Source of the DNA: Capitulum mitella
Lineage: Eukaryota; Arthropoda; Thecostraca; Pollicipedomorpha; Pollicipedidae
Direction: 5' to 3'
Assembly (NCBI GenBank): GCA_030062745.1
Contig: CP099851.1
Location: 7,008,393 to 7,072,392 of the forward strand
DNA length: 64,000 bases
Under the pieces are notes generated by a model. It saw only the letters and a program-made list of their open reading frames with translations, made no database searches and had not been told where the DNA came from. This document shows positions 11,661 through 23,288 of the stretch, piece by piece. Both the position numbers and the translations under genes were made by a program. Position 1 is the first letter of the stretch, and every line of letters begins with the position of its first letter.

Positions 11661-11815
11661 GCCGCCTTGAAATCAGCTGACAGGATCAGCCGAGACCTTA
11701 TAAGGCCTAGGCCTACACCTCTTTTTCAATGATAAACTGTTTATGACATCATAAATTAAGCGCGCATTTTCTCCATTATACCGTCCCTTGATATGTGCCT
11801 TTTGACATGGGTGAC

Positions 11816-12140
11816 TCGCGCAGTGGAGGGGGGGTTTCGCGCTGACGCAGGAAGGAGAGGCACAAAAGTACCCCCTCCTCTGATCTCGAAAACGGAAGAG
11901 CTAGAGGTATGAAATTTTATGGGTAAATTAGAGTTATAAAGGTTTACATAGTGTGCGATTTTCATGATCCTAGGTCAATACCTTTAAGGTCAAAAGGGAT
12001 AGAAAATGTCGACTTTGGTCACTTTCTCGGCCTGTACAGGCCATTCCGTACGGCTTTTCGAACAAAACTGGAAAAGGGCACGTGTTTAAACGTTAAAGAT
12101 GAAAGACGACGATTTTCATTCATTTGGTTTTTTGATTGAT
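11816..12140. repeat. Sequence with a G-run/C-run pair, possible third element type
   Basis: A GGAGGGGGGG run and a CCCCCTCCTC run bracket about 45 bp and are followed by GATCTCGAAAACGG, which recalls family A just inside its palindrome. GGCACAAAAG between the runs also occurs between a similar pair at 16700-16725. Termini were not found. The mirror is at about 26370-26690. Confidence 0.35.
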
Positions 12141-12480
12141 TTCGGGTCGATGTTATGTCAGGTCATTGACGTATGGAGTCTTTTTTCATTTTTTCGCAGA
12201 TCGGATTTCGAGCAACAAAGGACACTGGTGAAGGCTGAGTGTAAGTATGTGCGCTAAACGTGTGTTTGAGCGTATTTTCATAGAAGATAGCCAACATCAG
12301 TACATTTGATCACTTCTAGCGTTTAGTAACCTCCGCAAGGTCAACAGAAATGAAGCGAGGCCATTGACCTTGAATGAAACTTTTGACCCAAAGTAGACTT
12401 TATATCATTATATCAACTGTTTGCGCTGGAATTATTACCTTATCATGAGCCTAATTAAACGATTTGATTGCTGTAAAACA
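12141..12480. other. No recognised gene
   Basis: AT-rich arm sequence with several GGTCA words. The mirror is at about 26030-26370. Confidence 0.3.
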
Positions 12481-12484
12481 CAAA

Positions 12485-12487
<3 letters not shown>

Positions 12488-12542
<55 letters not shown>

Positions 12543-12550
12543 ATATAGCT
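12488..12550. repeat. (AT)n microsatellite, length-variable between arms
   Basis: A TA-dinucleotide run of about 50 bases ending in ATGTATGTATATATA. In the right arm the corresponding tract is roughly doubled (about 25915-26019), because the flank AAAACTATAT is repeated inside it. This accounts for the roughly 42-base offset between the arms. Confidence 0.9.
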
Positions 12551-13020
12551 TGGTCTTGGTCTTGGTGCATCCATCATTTATGCCCGAATGATGCCGGCTG
12601 ATCATATTCAAACGGTAATCTCAATAGTACTTTAATAATAATTTTGATAATTTAAACGGTAGGACACTAACTAGTCCTTTCGCAAAGTTCCCACAAGCGA
12701 AACATCCGCGCCGTCAGCAGGCTGCCGATGCATCAGCGTACACTCAGATTATTTCAGGCCATCAGGTGTCGGTACACTGGCAGACTTATCCATTGTAACA
12801 CCCTAGCTACGTTGGAATATGTGATAAACGTTTTATCATTGAAATGATTGAAAACGTTGTGTTAGGCCAAACAGGATTTTTAGTAGTAAAACAGCAATTT
12901 CTAATAAATAATAAAATAAAAGCACGGGACCAGAGAGGCAATACGGACATACACCAACACGCCGCATTTACGCATGGTAAAACAAAGAGCATTCTTACCA
13001 ACCGCTATGAACCAGTCCAT
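12551..13020. other. Arm sequence with a short dispersed repeat
   Basis: TTGGTCTTGGT..CCCGAATGATG(C/A)CGGCTGAT..ATATTCAAA(C/T)GGTAATCT at 12552-12630 recurs in diverged form at about 16410-16480, marking a small dispersed repeat. The remainder is identical to the right arm where I compared it. No gene was recognised. Confidence 0.5.
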
Positions 13021-13620
13021 CCAGCGCAGGTCAAGCACCTATCGCACCGCGCTCGCGACGACCGACCGTCACAGCGGCAGGCGCATTGCCAGCCGCCACG
13101 GCAACCGCCGGAGCCTCGGCAGACGGCGAGAGAGCCGCCGACTGTCCGCCAGCCAGTTCCGCAGACAACGACCCGCCGGATGAAGGGACAGCTGCTAACT
13201 CAGTAGCAGCCGGCGCCGCGCCACCAGCCGTCACAGCGGCACAGGCCGATCCCGACGATGAGGCTCAGGATTGCAGCACAGGTGCGGACGCCGTACCACT
13301 GGGCGAGGCCCGGCCAGCGGGCTCAGCAGCGGCGGCCTGCCGGACACCAGGGCGGCCGGCACCCGACCCCGAAGATTTCGGGTAAGCTCATGCAGTGTCA
13401 TCGCGGCCGGCCGCAGCTCGCGCCTGAGGCATCCCACCCGTGACATTGCTCAGGTGCTAAACGGAGTGCACCCTAACAAGCGCGGAGTCCCTGAATCTTT
13501 TGAGAGCGGGGATACCGTTTTTTTCTTTTTTGCTGACGTCGTCCAGACTTTCTTCTCTTGCTTGAGCTGGAGAAGTTGATTATAGATGGCCTGCTTGGCT
13601 TTCATGAGGGACTCGTTAAG
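13021..13620 (-). pseudogene. LINE ORF1 3' fragment, truncated by the inverted-repeat breakpoint
   Basis: On the minus strand, LNESLMKAKQAIYNQ and QLKQEKKVWTT are the same peptide segments that lie inside the longer ORF1 at 24184-24990. Here the homology starts abruptly at 13620; upstream sequence (13621 onward) is unrelated. Downstream is a GC-rich stretch (13031-13446) with Ala/Pro-rich frames, shared with the right arm. One extra A in an A-run shifts the frame relative to the right copy. Confidence 0.65.
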
Positions 13621-14217
13621 ATTAGAAAAAGGAAGCATCGTTTACCATTACGGACATGATTCACCTAGCACTGCGGCACTGCGGCACGATTGATATACTT
13701 CTGGCGTTAATGCGTTCTCAGACGTTTCTGTCTGATTCCTTCGGTGCCGACTCTGGGAACTGGTGTTGAAGGTATCTGGTAGCCTTAGTCTTCGCCAACC
13801 AAAGGTTTTTGAAGAGAAACCTCTACGATTTAGAAAAAATAGCAAACAATGAAATTTGAAGGTTTTCTGATACGGGAACTTTAAAGCCATGACGTGAATT
13901 TGTTACAGATATGTTCCGCCCCTAGTGCCATTTACGGTTGTTTCATGAGCATCAATATGGTAGAAATGAAACGCCTCCAAGCTACCCATGTTTTGGCTGA
14001 GGCATGAAACCTATGAACATTGAATGGGTGCGGAATGAAAAAAATACAGGAAGACTAGCTTAACTGAATAACAATAATAACAGTACTATAACTACATGGG
14101 TAACCTCTCAAACTGGTCTCATAATGATCCCAAGCACATTTTTGCCACGGCATTAGCTCCTGTCTTTGAAATGGTAATGGACGTAAAAAAGTAATAGGAA
14201 AGTCTATCTTTCCAGCA
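13621..14217. other. No recognised gene
   Basis: Left end of the spacer. An 80-codon frame at 13648-13890 (minus) has no recognisable motif. Confidence 0.3.
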
Positions 14218-14610
14218 TTGCACTTTGCAGACATTTTATCTGGGTTGGCCCAAAATGGACCCACATACGGGCCTCACCAAAATCCCGGTCAGAGTCCGTA
14301 TCCACCTCAGCAAACCAAACCCACACATAAACCATCTGAAGATCAGTTGGACATGCTGGCTGGGCGTATCATGCACGTTCATCGGCCGTTGTGCGACGTT
14401 GTCGTCAAGCCATACGAAGACGTCGTCTTCACGTCATATGAAGACGTCGTCAGCTCGTCATATGACGGTCACCTGCTGACCTACGCTGTCAACTGCCTTA
14501 ACGACGTCTTGACAACACGCCCACGACGCCAAATGCAGCCTGACAAAAATACGACGTGCTCAGCCCAATCGAAGCTTAAGACGCATGAAATCTGCTCAAC
14601 CATGAGATGA
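14218..14610 (+). CDS. Hypothetical 130-aa frame with internal 24-bp tandem repeats
   Basis: An open frame from ATG to stop. Its centre encodes a short repeated motif of the form V-x-x-Y-E-D-V-V, produced by about three tandem DNA units containing GAAGACGTCGTC (about 14400-14465). The N-terminal part is proline-, glutamine- and histidine-rich. It matches no family I recognise, and no signal peptide, membrane segment or catalytic motif is visible. The frame may be maintained simply because 24-bp units preserve phase, so coding is uncertain. Confidence 0.25.
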   Translation: MHFADILSGLAQNGPTYGPHQNPGQSPYPPQQTKPTHKPSEDQLDMLAGRIMHVHRPLCDVVVKPYEDVVFTSYEDVVSSSYDGHLLTYAVNCLNDVLTTRPRRQMQPDKNTTCSAQSKLKTHEICSTMR

Positions 14611-15215
14611 ATAAAGGAGGAAAGTTTAATACAAGGTCCAGTCAACTTTAATCTCTGTCAAATAATTTACAGATGGCATTTGACCAACTACAGGAAAGCG
14701 CGCTTACATGCGCGGAGATAGGGCTGCCTCTTCAGCCCGCAGGCCCACAAGTCGCGGACTGAAAAGGCCCGCCGGGCGATCTGCTTGCTTTTGTTGGCCA
14801 ATTATTTGGCTTTTTGGGGTTTTGCGGGCCTGTTTTAGGCTTTCATATGTCACGAAATATTAGAACTGAGGAGAACATGTGCAAAATGTGCAGCTTGCCA
14901 TACTGTGATGACCTCAGTGCTTGATAAAAAACATTCGACAATCAAATGGAAAGATCTACAGCAATTGTTTTATCTTGACAGTTAGAACTGAGTGTTTAAT
15001 CTGTGGGCCTTCATTGTTTTTTTCTTTGAATGTTCCCTGCGAGTCGAGCGTGGGTTTCCCAAGGTACGGTGCTAGGCGGAGCCTGCTTTCGGGATTAGAA
15101 AACGTGGCAGCTGTACGCGAAAGCATTTCTTTGCAAAAGCTTGGACTCTGCAGGTATTTTCTGAGGAAATGCTCGCCTCCTCGCTCTGCTCTGCTGAAAC
15201 TGGGCATAACTGTGC
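14611..15215. other. No recognised gene
   Basis: Mixed composition, with short GGCCCGC words near 14740-14790. A 114-codon frame at 14921-15265 runs into the tandem repeat and has no recognisable domain. Confidence 0.3.
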
Positions 15216-15217
15216 TT

Positions 15218-15425
15218 AGTTGGGCTCAGCCCAAGTTAGACTTTGCCCAGCATAATGCGGGCTGAGCCCTATCGGACACATCTAAGCATGGTTGGGCTGA
15301 GCCCAAATTCGGGCTCTGCCCAACCTAATGCGGGCAGCGCCCTATTGGGCGTATCCGAGCATGTTTAGGCTGAGCCCAAGTTGGGCTCTGCCCAACCTAA
15401 AGCGGGCTGCGCCTACACCGTTTTT
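15218..15425. repeat. Tandem repeat, about 73-bp unit, nearly three copies
   Basis: Each unit starts TTGGGCT(C/G)AGCCCAA and continues TTGCCCA(A/G)C..TAATGCGGGC, then CCTAT. Units begin at about 15220, 15293 and 15366; the last is incomplete. The unit itself contains the self-complementary word TTGGGCTGAGCCCAA, so each repeat could form a short hairpin. Confidence 0.8.
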
Positions 15426-15607
15426 CTCCTATCCATACGTCGAGGCTCCGTTAATTTGGGCTCTTACCAGGCTGTGCCCAACTTGTCCACCTTTAGCCCA
15501 AGCAGATTGCTGGCTGGGCAAGTCCAAAATATGGTGATGCGCTCGATATATCACTTCATCACCCAAACCTGATGGAATATTTGGAATTTTTTTGATACAA
15601 TAATGCC
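15426..15607. other. No recognised feature
   Basis: Short AT-rich link between the tandem repeat and the repeat C copy. Confidence 0.3.
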
Positions 15608-15955
15608 ATTTGAGAAACTGAGTTCAGATCGAGTTGCTCAGCTTTATCCCTTTGATCTGTTCCATGAGATAATGCAAGATCTAAGTTAAAAAGATGAAAT
15701 TCAAGCATGCTTCAAATCATGTCATAACAATACTCCAGGTTAGGTCATATGATCGACCTTATGTAGAACCCCATTCATCACGGCTGTGGAATCCGAGGAG
15801 TTCCAGTCCAAGTGAACTTGCTCCTTTTTTACATTGTCATTGGTCCTCCACAGAACACGAAATAAAGCAAAGGAAACGGCTCAATGTTATGTCAGGTCAC
15901 AAGGTCGAGCCAGGTCACATCAGGTCATTAGCGCTCTGGTCTGAAGGTATTGAAA
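15608..15955 (+). repeat. Dispersed repeat C, spacer copy
   Basis: Same order of landmarks as 5350-5700: GCTCAGCTTTATCCC, GGTTAGGTCAT..GATCGACCTTATG, ATCCGAGGAGTTCCAGTCC, ACAGAACACGAAATAAAGC, then GTCAGGTCACAAGGTCGAG and further AGGTCA words. Diverged from the arm copy. Confidence 0.65.
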
Positions 15956-15964
15956 AAAGAATCA

Positions 15965-16875
15965 GTGTGCATGACATGGCCTAATGTAATGAAGGTGCTG
16001 AACCAATCCCTTTTGTCCACCACACGGCGTGCTTCTCTTGTGGTTCCACGTCGGCCTGACACGGCATGTAAGGGATGTGACATAGGGATGTGCGAAAACT
16101 GAGCATGCGTCCTATGCACCGGCACTGAAAAAGGGGCAAATGCCAGATGCATGTGACTTGCCGGTAGGCTGCCAGCCTAGTTACAGCGCAAAACTGCTTA
16201 TTCTTATGTGGGAACGTAGACCAAAGATCAATACTTTACCTACTGGTGTATCATAAGGCATTTTGGAATAACAAGCTTTGTTTTATTGTTATGCTGGGCG
16301 GGTATATACATTGTTGAAATACAGTGTCAGAATGAAGTGAAAAATAATTAGCACACTTGAAATCCAGTTTCCAAACACCTGCTGTTGATTTTGGGCTAAG
16401 GAAACGGTGGTCTTGGTCTTCGCATACCCATCAGTTACCCCCGAATGATGACGGCTGATTATATTCAAATGGTAATCTTATGTAGAACGGCAGTCCTCTC
16501 GCAAGGTTCCAATTTGTCTGCGACCACCGTTATTTCCGTTATACTTGTATGGCTTTAAACGCTTCCAACTTCAAAGAGTTGCGGTGGATTTTCAATTTCT
16601 TTGCGTCAGTCGACGAGTTATTGAATTGCCACAGATATTACAAAGCAGCGGCGACCAGCTCCGATCCGTTCTCGAGATTTTCGAGAAGAACATGTGGGCC
16701 GGGGGCACAAAAGCCCCCCTTCCAGTGTGCGCGTCAAGGCAGCGCAGTGCAATGCAATGCATCCTGCTTACATGCCGTGTCAGGCCGGCGTGGTACCACA
16801 AGACAAGCATGCCGTGTGGTGGGCAAAAGGAATTGGTTCAGCACCTTCATTACATTAGGCCATGAACTCAGTGCC
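15965..16875. mobile_element. Fold-back element with inverted ends of about 100 bp
   Basis: 15970-16068 and 16772-16872 are inverted copies of each other with a few mismatches. Each contains GGCCTAATGTAATGAAGGTG on one strand, then CTGAACCAAT(C/T)CC, CCACACGGC(G/A)TGCTT and CGGCCTGACACGGCATGTAAG. The 700-bp interior includes a G-run/C-run hairpin at 16700-16725 and the small repeat near 16410-16480, and has no transposase frame. A clear target-site duplication was not found. Confidence 0.6.
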
Positions 16876-17831
16876 TTTTTTGCTTAATTTCGTCTTTCCC
16901 CAATCATTTTAAGGGCACCATGCGACTGGTTTCGATATTGGCCACGTTTTCCGGAACGTTTCAAGAACTTCAAAGCGTGCTCGAAATGCCGTTGCTGCTG
17001 ATTTAACAAGACGTTTTTCAGACCTTCCCGGTTTTGCTGGCATGAGAGTGTCTTGATACAGCGTCTGTACGATTCAGTCAATTAACGATCATTTTCCTTG
17101 TATGCTGGAAGTTACCAGTGGTTTAGTAATATATTATTTAGTAATATATATTTCACGTCAAATGTGCATAAGTATGGTTCTGATTCTTCTTCACCTCGCC
17201 GTGGGTGAACGAACACCTATGCCAGGCACACGTAAGGTTCAGACAGCTTTTGCATCAACTTTGGATGGAAACTGGAGAAGCTGGAGTGTGGCGCTCTGGC
17301 ACTTTCTAGACTCCTGCTGATTCCCAACAGAGGGCTGCACGGTCTCGCCCGCCAGAAGTTTCCGAGAAAAGATTTCCACCTCTAATGAGTTCCGTGTTCC
17401 TGCGACATACACCATAAAAGCCCTGCAGAGACACCGCACATGTGAGGACGCTTTTCCAGCGGCCGGCCCGGGCAGAAGGCGAGGTTCAGTTAGCGGGGTA
17501 ATCCTCGACTGAAGCGGAAGCTCCCGACCATCCCAGATACGCCTGCTCTGAAAGCCCGGCCATCCTACAGCCCGCATCGACCAAAGATCGCAGAACGACC
17601 GGACAAGACAAAGCTGAGCTTCGAATCACAGGTTGCGACCCCGCAGTGCGTGCGGTGCGCGTTTGTGGACAATGCCTTAGATCAGAAATGTCCAGATTCT
17701 GTGCGAAATTGTGTGAAAAGGCAAGTTCCTATAAAACGTTAACTAACGTGCACTTTATATACGAATCATTTCGTGGTATTTTTGTCAACCAGTGAGCAGC
17801 TACAAAGCCTAAACTTTAATTAGCTATGACA
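16876..17831. other. No recognised gene
   Basis: A short duplication of TTTAGTAATATAT lies at 17122-17150. A 112-codon frame at 17239-17577 (minus) shows no domain I recognise. Confidence 0.3.
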
Positions 17832-18083
17832 GGGTAACCAAAATCTCACTCCAGCTGTAATCACCGCACTTTTTTGTCGAATAGAACTCTCTGCCTGTCT
17901 TCCAAGACATGACACAGATGGACTCTCCTTAGAAATTTTATACAGCGCATTTACCTTTTCTGGCGACCGTAATCTCATTCCTGTTCTTGCCACAGAGCTT
18001 TTCCTCGAATGCAGCTCCCTGCTTGTCGTCCAGGACATCGCATAGCCGGACTCTTCTCAAAAGTTTTACACGCTTGCCTCGCA
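17832..18083. repeat. Diverged direct duplication, two units of about 125-130 bp
   Basis: 17832-17952 and 17963-18083 align along their length through shared words such as AATCTCA(C/T)TCC, TTTTT(C)G..TCGAAT, CTCCCTGC/CTCTGCCTG, CCA(A/G)GACAT and GGACTCT(C/T). They are too diverged to be recent. Confidence 0.6.
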
Positions 18084-18660
18084 CTCACCTTGCTTGGCAT
18101 CCAGAAAACCTATAACCATCAGAGAACCTCCAGCAGCTTCGACAAGGCCGCACTCCAGTCCGTCGCCTCCCGTTTTACATTCCTCGGGAACAGGTTGTCC
18201 AACTGGACTGACGTATTGCCCGTCCGCCTCGGCTGACACATTTGACGGTCGGTGAATAAGCCGCGCGGAGTTACCGCTTTTGCGGACAATTGGCTGCCTC
18301 GTCACATTCAACAGCCCACAGAGGCCAGTAATCGCGCGGCTATGGCCTGAAAGGGCCGCTCGCCGCTCCGTAATCGTCCGACGGACTGCACCGCGGATTT
18401 TCGATCGTCCGGGACAATGCGCCAGCTCGGGAGCAGAGGGTGGATTTTCCTGGTGCCGCTGAAAGAGCAGTGATAGTTGATTCCCCCCAGCCGCGGCTGA
18501 CACACATTATCTGACGACACCCGGCACGCGGCGGCCTTGTAGTTGGCGTCGACGTCCGCCTGCCGCGGACTGGTGACGGCGTCAGTGTCCTGGTGGATAC
18601 CGTCAGTATTTCCGGCTCCGCATGGGGGGCGCCGACAGAAATCTCGGCAACCGTGATCCG
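18084..18660. other. No recognised gene; GC-rich
   Basis: Overlapping open frames on the minus strand (18066-18897) have no recognisable domain and run across the tandem repeat that follows. They are probably fortuitous. Confidence 0.3.
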
Positions 18661-18666
18661 ACAGAC

Positions 18667-18765
18667 ACAGCCTGACGGCACCGACAGGGGTGTAACAGAC
18701 GCTGTCTGACGGCGGAGACAGTGGTGTAATAGACACTGTCTGACGACGCCGACACTCAACTGTGT
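18667..18765. repeat. Tandem repeat, about 34-bp unit, nearly three copies
   Basis: Units share CTG(T)CTGACGGC..GACAG(T/G)GGTGTAA(T/C)AGAC. The unit also contains inverted GACAG/CTGTC words. Confidence 0.65.
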
Positions 18766-19955
18766 CCTGTAGGCACGAGAAACCCAGTATTGTGCACAGT
18801 TTGATTGGTACTGTTTGCTGCAGGGACCATAACCGTTAAAGAAAAGTGTTATGTCTGTTTGGTGTTTGCCATTTTTCGCGCTGTCGGATGAATGCATTAT
18901 GGCTGTTGCATCATTTCCAAATATTTGCCTGCTGACGTGGATTGGCTTCTCCTTGCCCAGCCCGCTTTGTAGTATGTAAATTCAACATACCCACTAAGAC
19001 TTCACCAAGTAAGGGTTCCAACCGACTGCCTGGATCTAAAGAAAGGCAACCTTGCTACATGTTCTAAATCCGACGGTCCTTTACTTCGACTGACACCGTA
19101 ATTCATGTAGATTCTGGGTGTCTGAATATCACCAAACAGAAACCAAAAACTGCTACCCTGTTGTGCATTCACGGACCTTAATTGATCTTACCGTTCTGTG
19201 ATCATTGCCCTAAAGATTATTGTCCATACCTCATTGTGCCACATACATGTGTAATCTGGCCCATGTACTGATGTTTCATTAGGCAACATCGAATTATTCC
19301 TATCATGGTCTTGACCTTTTCTTAATCGCTTACTCTATGGAATAAATACATGGTGCTCTTTCGAATAGTGTGACTTGTGTTTTCCACTTGCATCGAAGAC
19401 AGGATGGTACTGTCTCAGAGCAGGAAACATTCGTGAGGTACAGACTTTGTCTCACATACGAGCTCAATTTCCTCTACCTCATCACAGGCTAAACTGATGA
19501 CTTGATCCAAGCTCAGGACTTGATATTTTACTCTGAAACACATCAAGGACATTTTCAGCGACCTTCAGTTGCTCGTCATGGTGACAGGGGTTAGATTCAC
19601 TTCTTTTTCGTCACCGGATTATGAACATGTCCGCTTTGATATCATACAAAGTGTGCACCGAAGGCCATATTTTCTGCTCTCCTGACTCGATCTGTCGTGA
19701 TATTGCCTTCAGACGTTATAGACGTTAAGAAGTCATTGTGATATGCCATGCTTCATGTTTTTTTTTGTCCCGACAAATATTTTTGGACCCCAGAGCCGTA
19801 AATAATTCTCGTTTTGACCTTTAACCATTAACATTAACACGAACTGATGACCTGACTTCATGTCGCAACAACTGTTTTTTTTATTTTTAGCTAGATGTGG
19901 ACCCATATACTCCCCAACTGTTTGTGTTTGCCGTAAAGGCTCTTTTGGGAGTCGC
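18766..19955. other. No recognised gene
   Basis: About 1.2 kb of unremarkable AT-rich sequence with stops in all frames. Confidence 0.35.
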
Positions 19956-19959
19956 TTAG

Positions 19960-21185
19960 CCCTATTCCCGGAGGGCTCGACAGTATGGTCGATTCCCGGC
20001 AGGGGGCGGATTCGGCCCCCCCTCTGAGATCTCGAGAACTACTCGTCCGATTTCATCGCAACAAACGGCAATCGATTTGCCGTGGCGTGAACTACATTTT
20101 TATAAAAAGAAATTTTCAAAAAATTGAAATTTGTGGATACAGGGGGAAATTTGAAATTCGGGGAAATTTGTGAATACATGTCAAAATGGGGCGTACTTTT
20201 GGACTTCTTATAACTTCGTCGTTCATGGACCGATTTCAATGAAACTGGCATGAATCGAGATATTATGGATAAGGCTTTTAACATGGGTACACAAATCTGA
20301 AATTTTGAGAAAATTTATGGGCGTTCACAGGGTTTTAAAAATAGGAGGATTAATCTTCTAGCAACTGGATGGAAAAAGTGGTAAAAACACTTTTTTGGCT
20401 TCTGCTAGTCATGTTATGCTAAAAAAGTACAAATCACATTACAATGTGTGTATAATTTTAGCATAGGCGGTGCCAGGGACATGAAAAAGGGGGAACTGTC
20501 ATGGTCACACGTTCTTCACATCAACTTGTGGCCTTTGACCTTAAATGACGTCCAGTGACCTTGAGGTCACCTGGGATGATCTCGCGTGCATTTGATATTA
20601 TCTTTAAACATTTTCAATCATTTGAATTCACTCGATTCCAAAAATTTAGTTTTATGGCCATTGCGATATAGGGTACGCGCGCTGACATTTTAGGTCATAG
20701 CTCCGTGACCCGACCTGATATCAAGCTGAAACTTGGTACATTAGTACTGGGCACCCTTCTACGTCACCTTTATTCCGGGTTTGACATTTAAAAAAACGAC
20801 GCCGAAATGATTGCAAAAAAAATAAATTTTAACTTTCGACCTTGACCTGACCTTGTAAAGTGACCTCAGATAAACAAAATTTTGTGTGCACATTACTCAA
20901 CTATTTAACTATACATCCATATAAAGTTTTAAGCTTTATATTAAAACTCTGTTTTTTCAGACATTTTCCTCTTACCCTCAACATGGCCAAAAATGGCCTG
21001 AGGTGCCTTCCATAAACGTTGCTTGGCACCGCTCCTGAGCAAAGTGGAATTGTGAAATTTTGTCACTGCGCGTAGAAAGAATAGTTAGGAAAAGTCACCA
21101 AGTTTCGTAAAGCTGCGTTAAGGAGCCTGGAATTAGCAAGCAAAAAACCCGAGGGGGGCGGATTCATCCCCCTGCCGGGAATAGG
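19960..21185 (+). mobile_element. Family A TTAA element
   Basis: The 5' end CCCTATTCCCGGAGGG is preceded by TTAG, probably a mutated TTAA. The 3' end GGGAATAGG is followed by TTAA (21186-21189). G-run/C-run palindromes lie near 20001-20025 and 21153-21178. It carries the family landmarks CTTCTTATAACT, GATTTCAATGAAACTGGC and GGTCATAGCTCCGTGACC. Non-coding. Confidence 0.85.
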
Positions 21186-21189
21186 TTAA

Positions 21190-21899
21190 AATTTGCATTA
21201 TTTTTCGCCTTTCCACGAATCACTGATCTGACTTTGACCTGACCTAGCTCATTGACCTCTGAGGCTAGGTTAAAAAAACTGGACACCATTGAGCGAGTGA
21301 GTCATTGTCATTGAGTGAGAATGAGTCATTCACTTATGGGGAATGTAGACTAAATTTCATTGTCCTGGATTTATTCATACTTGCGTTATCATCGAAAAAA
21401 CACGGGGGCGGGGTCAAAATGCACTCCCAGCACGTTACAAATTTAAATAGAGCAATGAAGCAAAACCGAGCGTGTAGCTAGTTTTGATTCTCATTATATT
21501 TCATTTCACCCTCTCAGGTAACCTGGTAACCTCTCAAATCACAGCAAATGAGAATATCTCGCCGTTGCCGCCGTTTCCGTCATCGTAGTAATTTTCCAGT
21601 TCAAGGGACTGCATGTCACGCTTTCGTAGTGACTCTGTATTAAAATTGATCAGCTTTTGTATTTAGTCATGTCTTTTGTTCCTTTCAGCTAAGATCACGT
21701 CAGCGAAATGTCAAATATCGTTGATATCTGTTGTGACGGGGCTTGTGTCAAGAGCTCTCGTTTTCAGCCACAGAACAGTGTTCTGACCATTAAATGAAAT
21801 AAAAATAGTTTCCCGTCCTGCAATCAGCGCCAGAAATTGCGTTGTGAACAGTCCAAATGGGTTTTGAGCCCAAATAAAGTCAGTGACATGGTTTGACCT
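21190..21899. other. No recognised gene
   Basis: Contains GACCTGACCTAGCTCATTGACC near 21235 and a small duplication of GAGTGAGTCATTG-type words near 21290-21340. Nothing else was recognised. Confidence 0.35.
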
Positions 21900-21903
21900 T
21901 TAA

Positions 21904-23045
21904 CTTCAGGGCAGATGGCGATTCCCGGCGGGGGGGATGGCCCGAGTGAGAACACTATCCGATTCATCCAACAAACGGCAATCGATTTGCCGTGACGTGA
22001 ATACACTTTTATAAAAAGAAATTTCAAAATTTTAAATTGTGGATACAGGGTGGCAAAAATGTCAAAGGGGTCTTTGACTTCTTATAACTCCGTTGTTAGG
22101 ACCGATTTCGATGAAACTGGCACAATCGAGAGATTATGGATAGGGCTTTTACCATGGGTATGCAAATTGAAATTTGAGAAAATTTATGGGCGTTCACAGG
22201 TTTCAAAAATAGGGGGATTAGTTTTCTAATAACGGAATGAACAAAAGAGGCCAAAACACTTTTTAGCTTCTGCTAGTCATGTTATGCTAAAGAAGTACAA
22301 ATCGCATTACAATGTTTGTATAATGTTAGCATAGGCGGTGCCAGGGACATAAAAAGGGGAACTGTCATGGTCACACGTTCTTCAGATCAACTTCGACCTT
22401 ACCTTAAATGACCTCAGTGACCTTGGGTCACCTGGAATGATGTCGTGTGCATTCAATATTATCTTTAAACGTTTTTAATCGATTAAATTCAGTCTATTCC
22501 AAAAAATTCATTTTTTGGCTTTCGATATAGGGTACGTGCACTGGCATTTTAGGTCATAGCTCCGTGACCCAACCTGATATCAAGCTGAAACTTGGTACAC
22601 AAGTAGAGGGCATCTTCCTACGTCATATATATTCCGGGTTTGGCATTTGAAAAAACGGACCGAAATTATTGCAAAAAAACAAATTTTGACTTTGCCCTTG
22701 ACCTGACCTTGTAAAGTGACCTCAGATAAACAAAATTACATATGCACATTGCCCAACTATTTAGCTATATATGCATATAAAGTTTTAAGTTCTATCTTAA
22801 AAACTCTGTTTTTGGCAGACATTTTCCTTTTACCCTCAACATGGCCAAAAATGACCTGAGGTGCCTCCCAAAAACGTTGCCTGGCTCCGCCCTTGATCAA
22901 AATAGAATTTCGAAATTTTGTCACGGCGCGTAGAAGGAACAGCTAGGAAAAGTCACCAAGTTTCGTGAAGCTGCGTTAAAAAGCCTGGAATTGGCAAGCA
23001 AAAAACCCGAGGGGGGGGCGGATTCCGCCCCCCTCCGGAATAGGG
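21904..23045 (+). mobile_element. Family A TTAA element with eroded 5' end
   Basis: TTAA is present at 21900-21903 and 23046-23049. The 5' terminus has lost the CCCTATTCCCGG consensus, but GATTCCCGGCGGGGGGG follows. The interior is colinear with the other copies with many small deletions. The 3' end retains GGATTCCGCCCCCC and AATAGGG. Confidence 0.8.
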
Positions 23046-23250
23046 TTAAGGGGTTAATAGCCTTTATAACCCCGGTTTGTCTTGAAGCATACTCTCCAAC
23101 AGTCAGGAATCAAAAACTGACTCCACATCTTCTCAGCCTGCGGAGAAAGCAGCCAAAACGTAGCTCAGATCCAAAAACATCGACTTGCAATGTCTTCAAA
23201 ATGGTGCCAGAACTCTGTGGTCTGATTTGTCCTTTAAAAAGAAAATGCGG

Positions 23251-23287
<37 letters not shown>
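23251..23287. repeat. (TC)n microsatellite
   Basis: About 36 bases of uninterrupted CT dinucleotides. Confidence 0.95.

Positions 23288-23288
<1 letters not shown>

Larger units (their letters stand above)
384..13620 (+). repeat. Giant inverted repeat, left arm
   Basis: This arm is the reverse complement of 24844-38117 and is colinear throughout. The same AT tract, TG-rich tract, nested TTAA elements, GC-rich blocks and LINE relic occur in mirror order in the other arm. Paired coordinates sum to about 38,464 at the inner edge and 38,501-38,523 further out, so only small indels separate the arms. The largest shift, about 42 bases, is at an AT microsatellite. The inner end is abrupt at 13620, one base past a TTAA. 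The outer limit is unknown because the partner arm runs into a scaffold gap at the point matching position 384. Read by eye, 120 bp at 12841-12960 show no differences, while about 345 bp at 605-955 show roughly 17 substitutions and three small indels. Confidence 0.95.
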
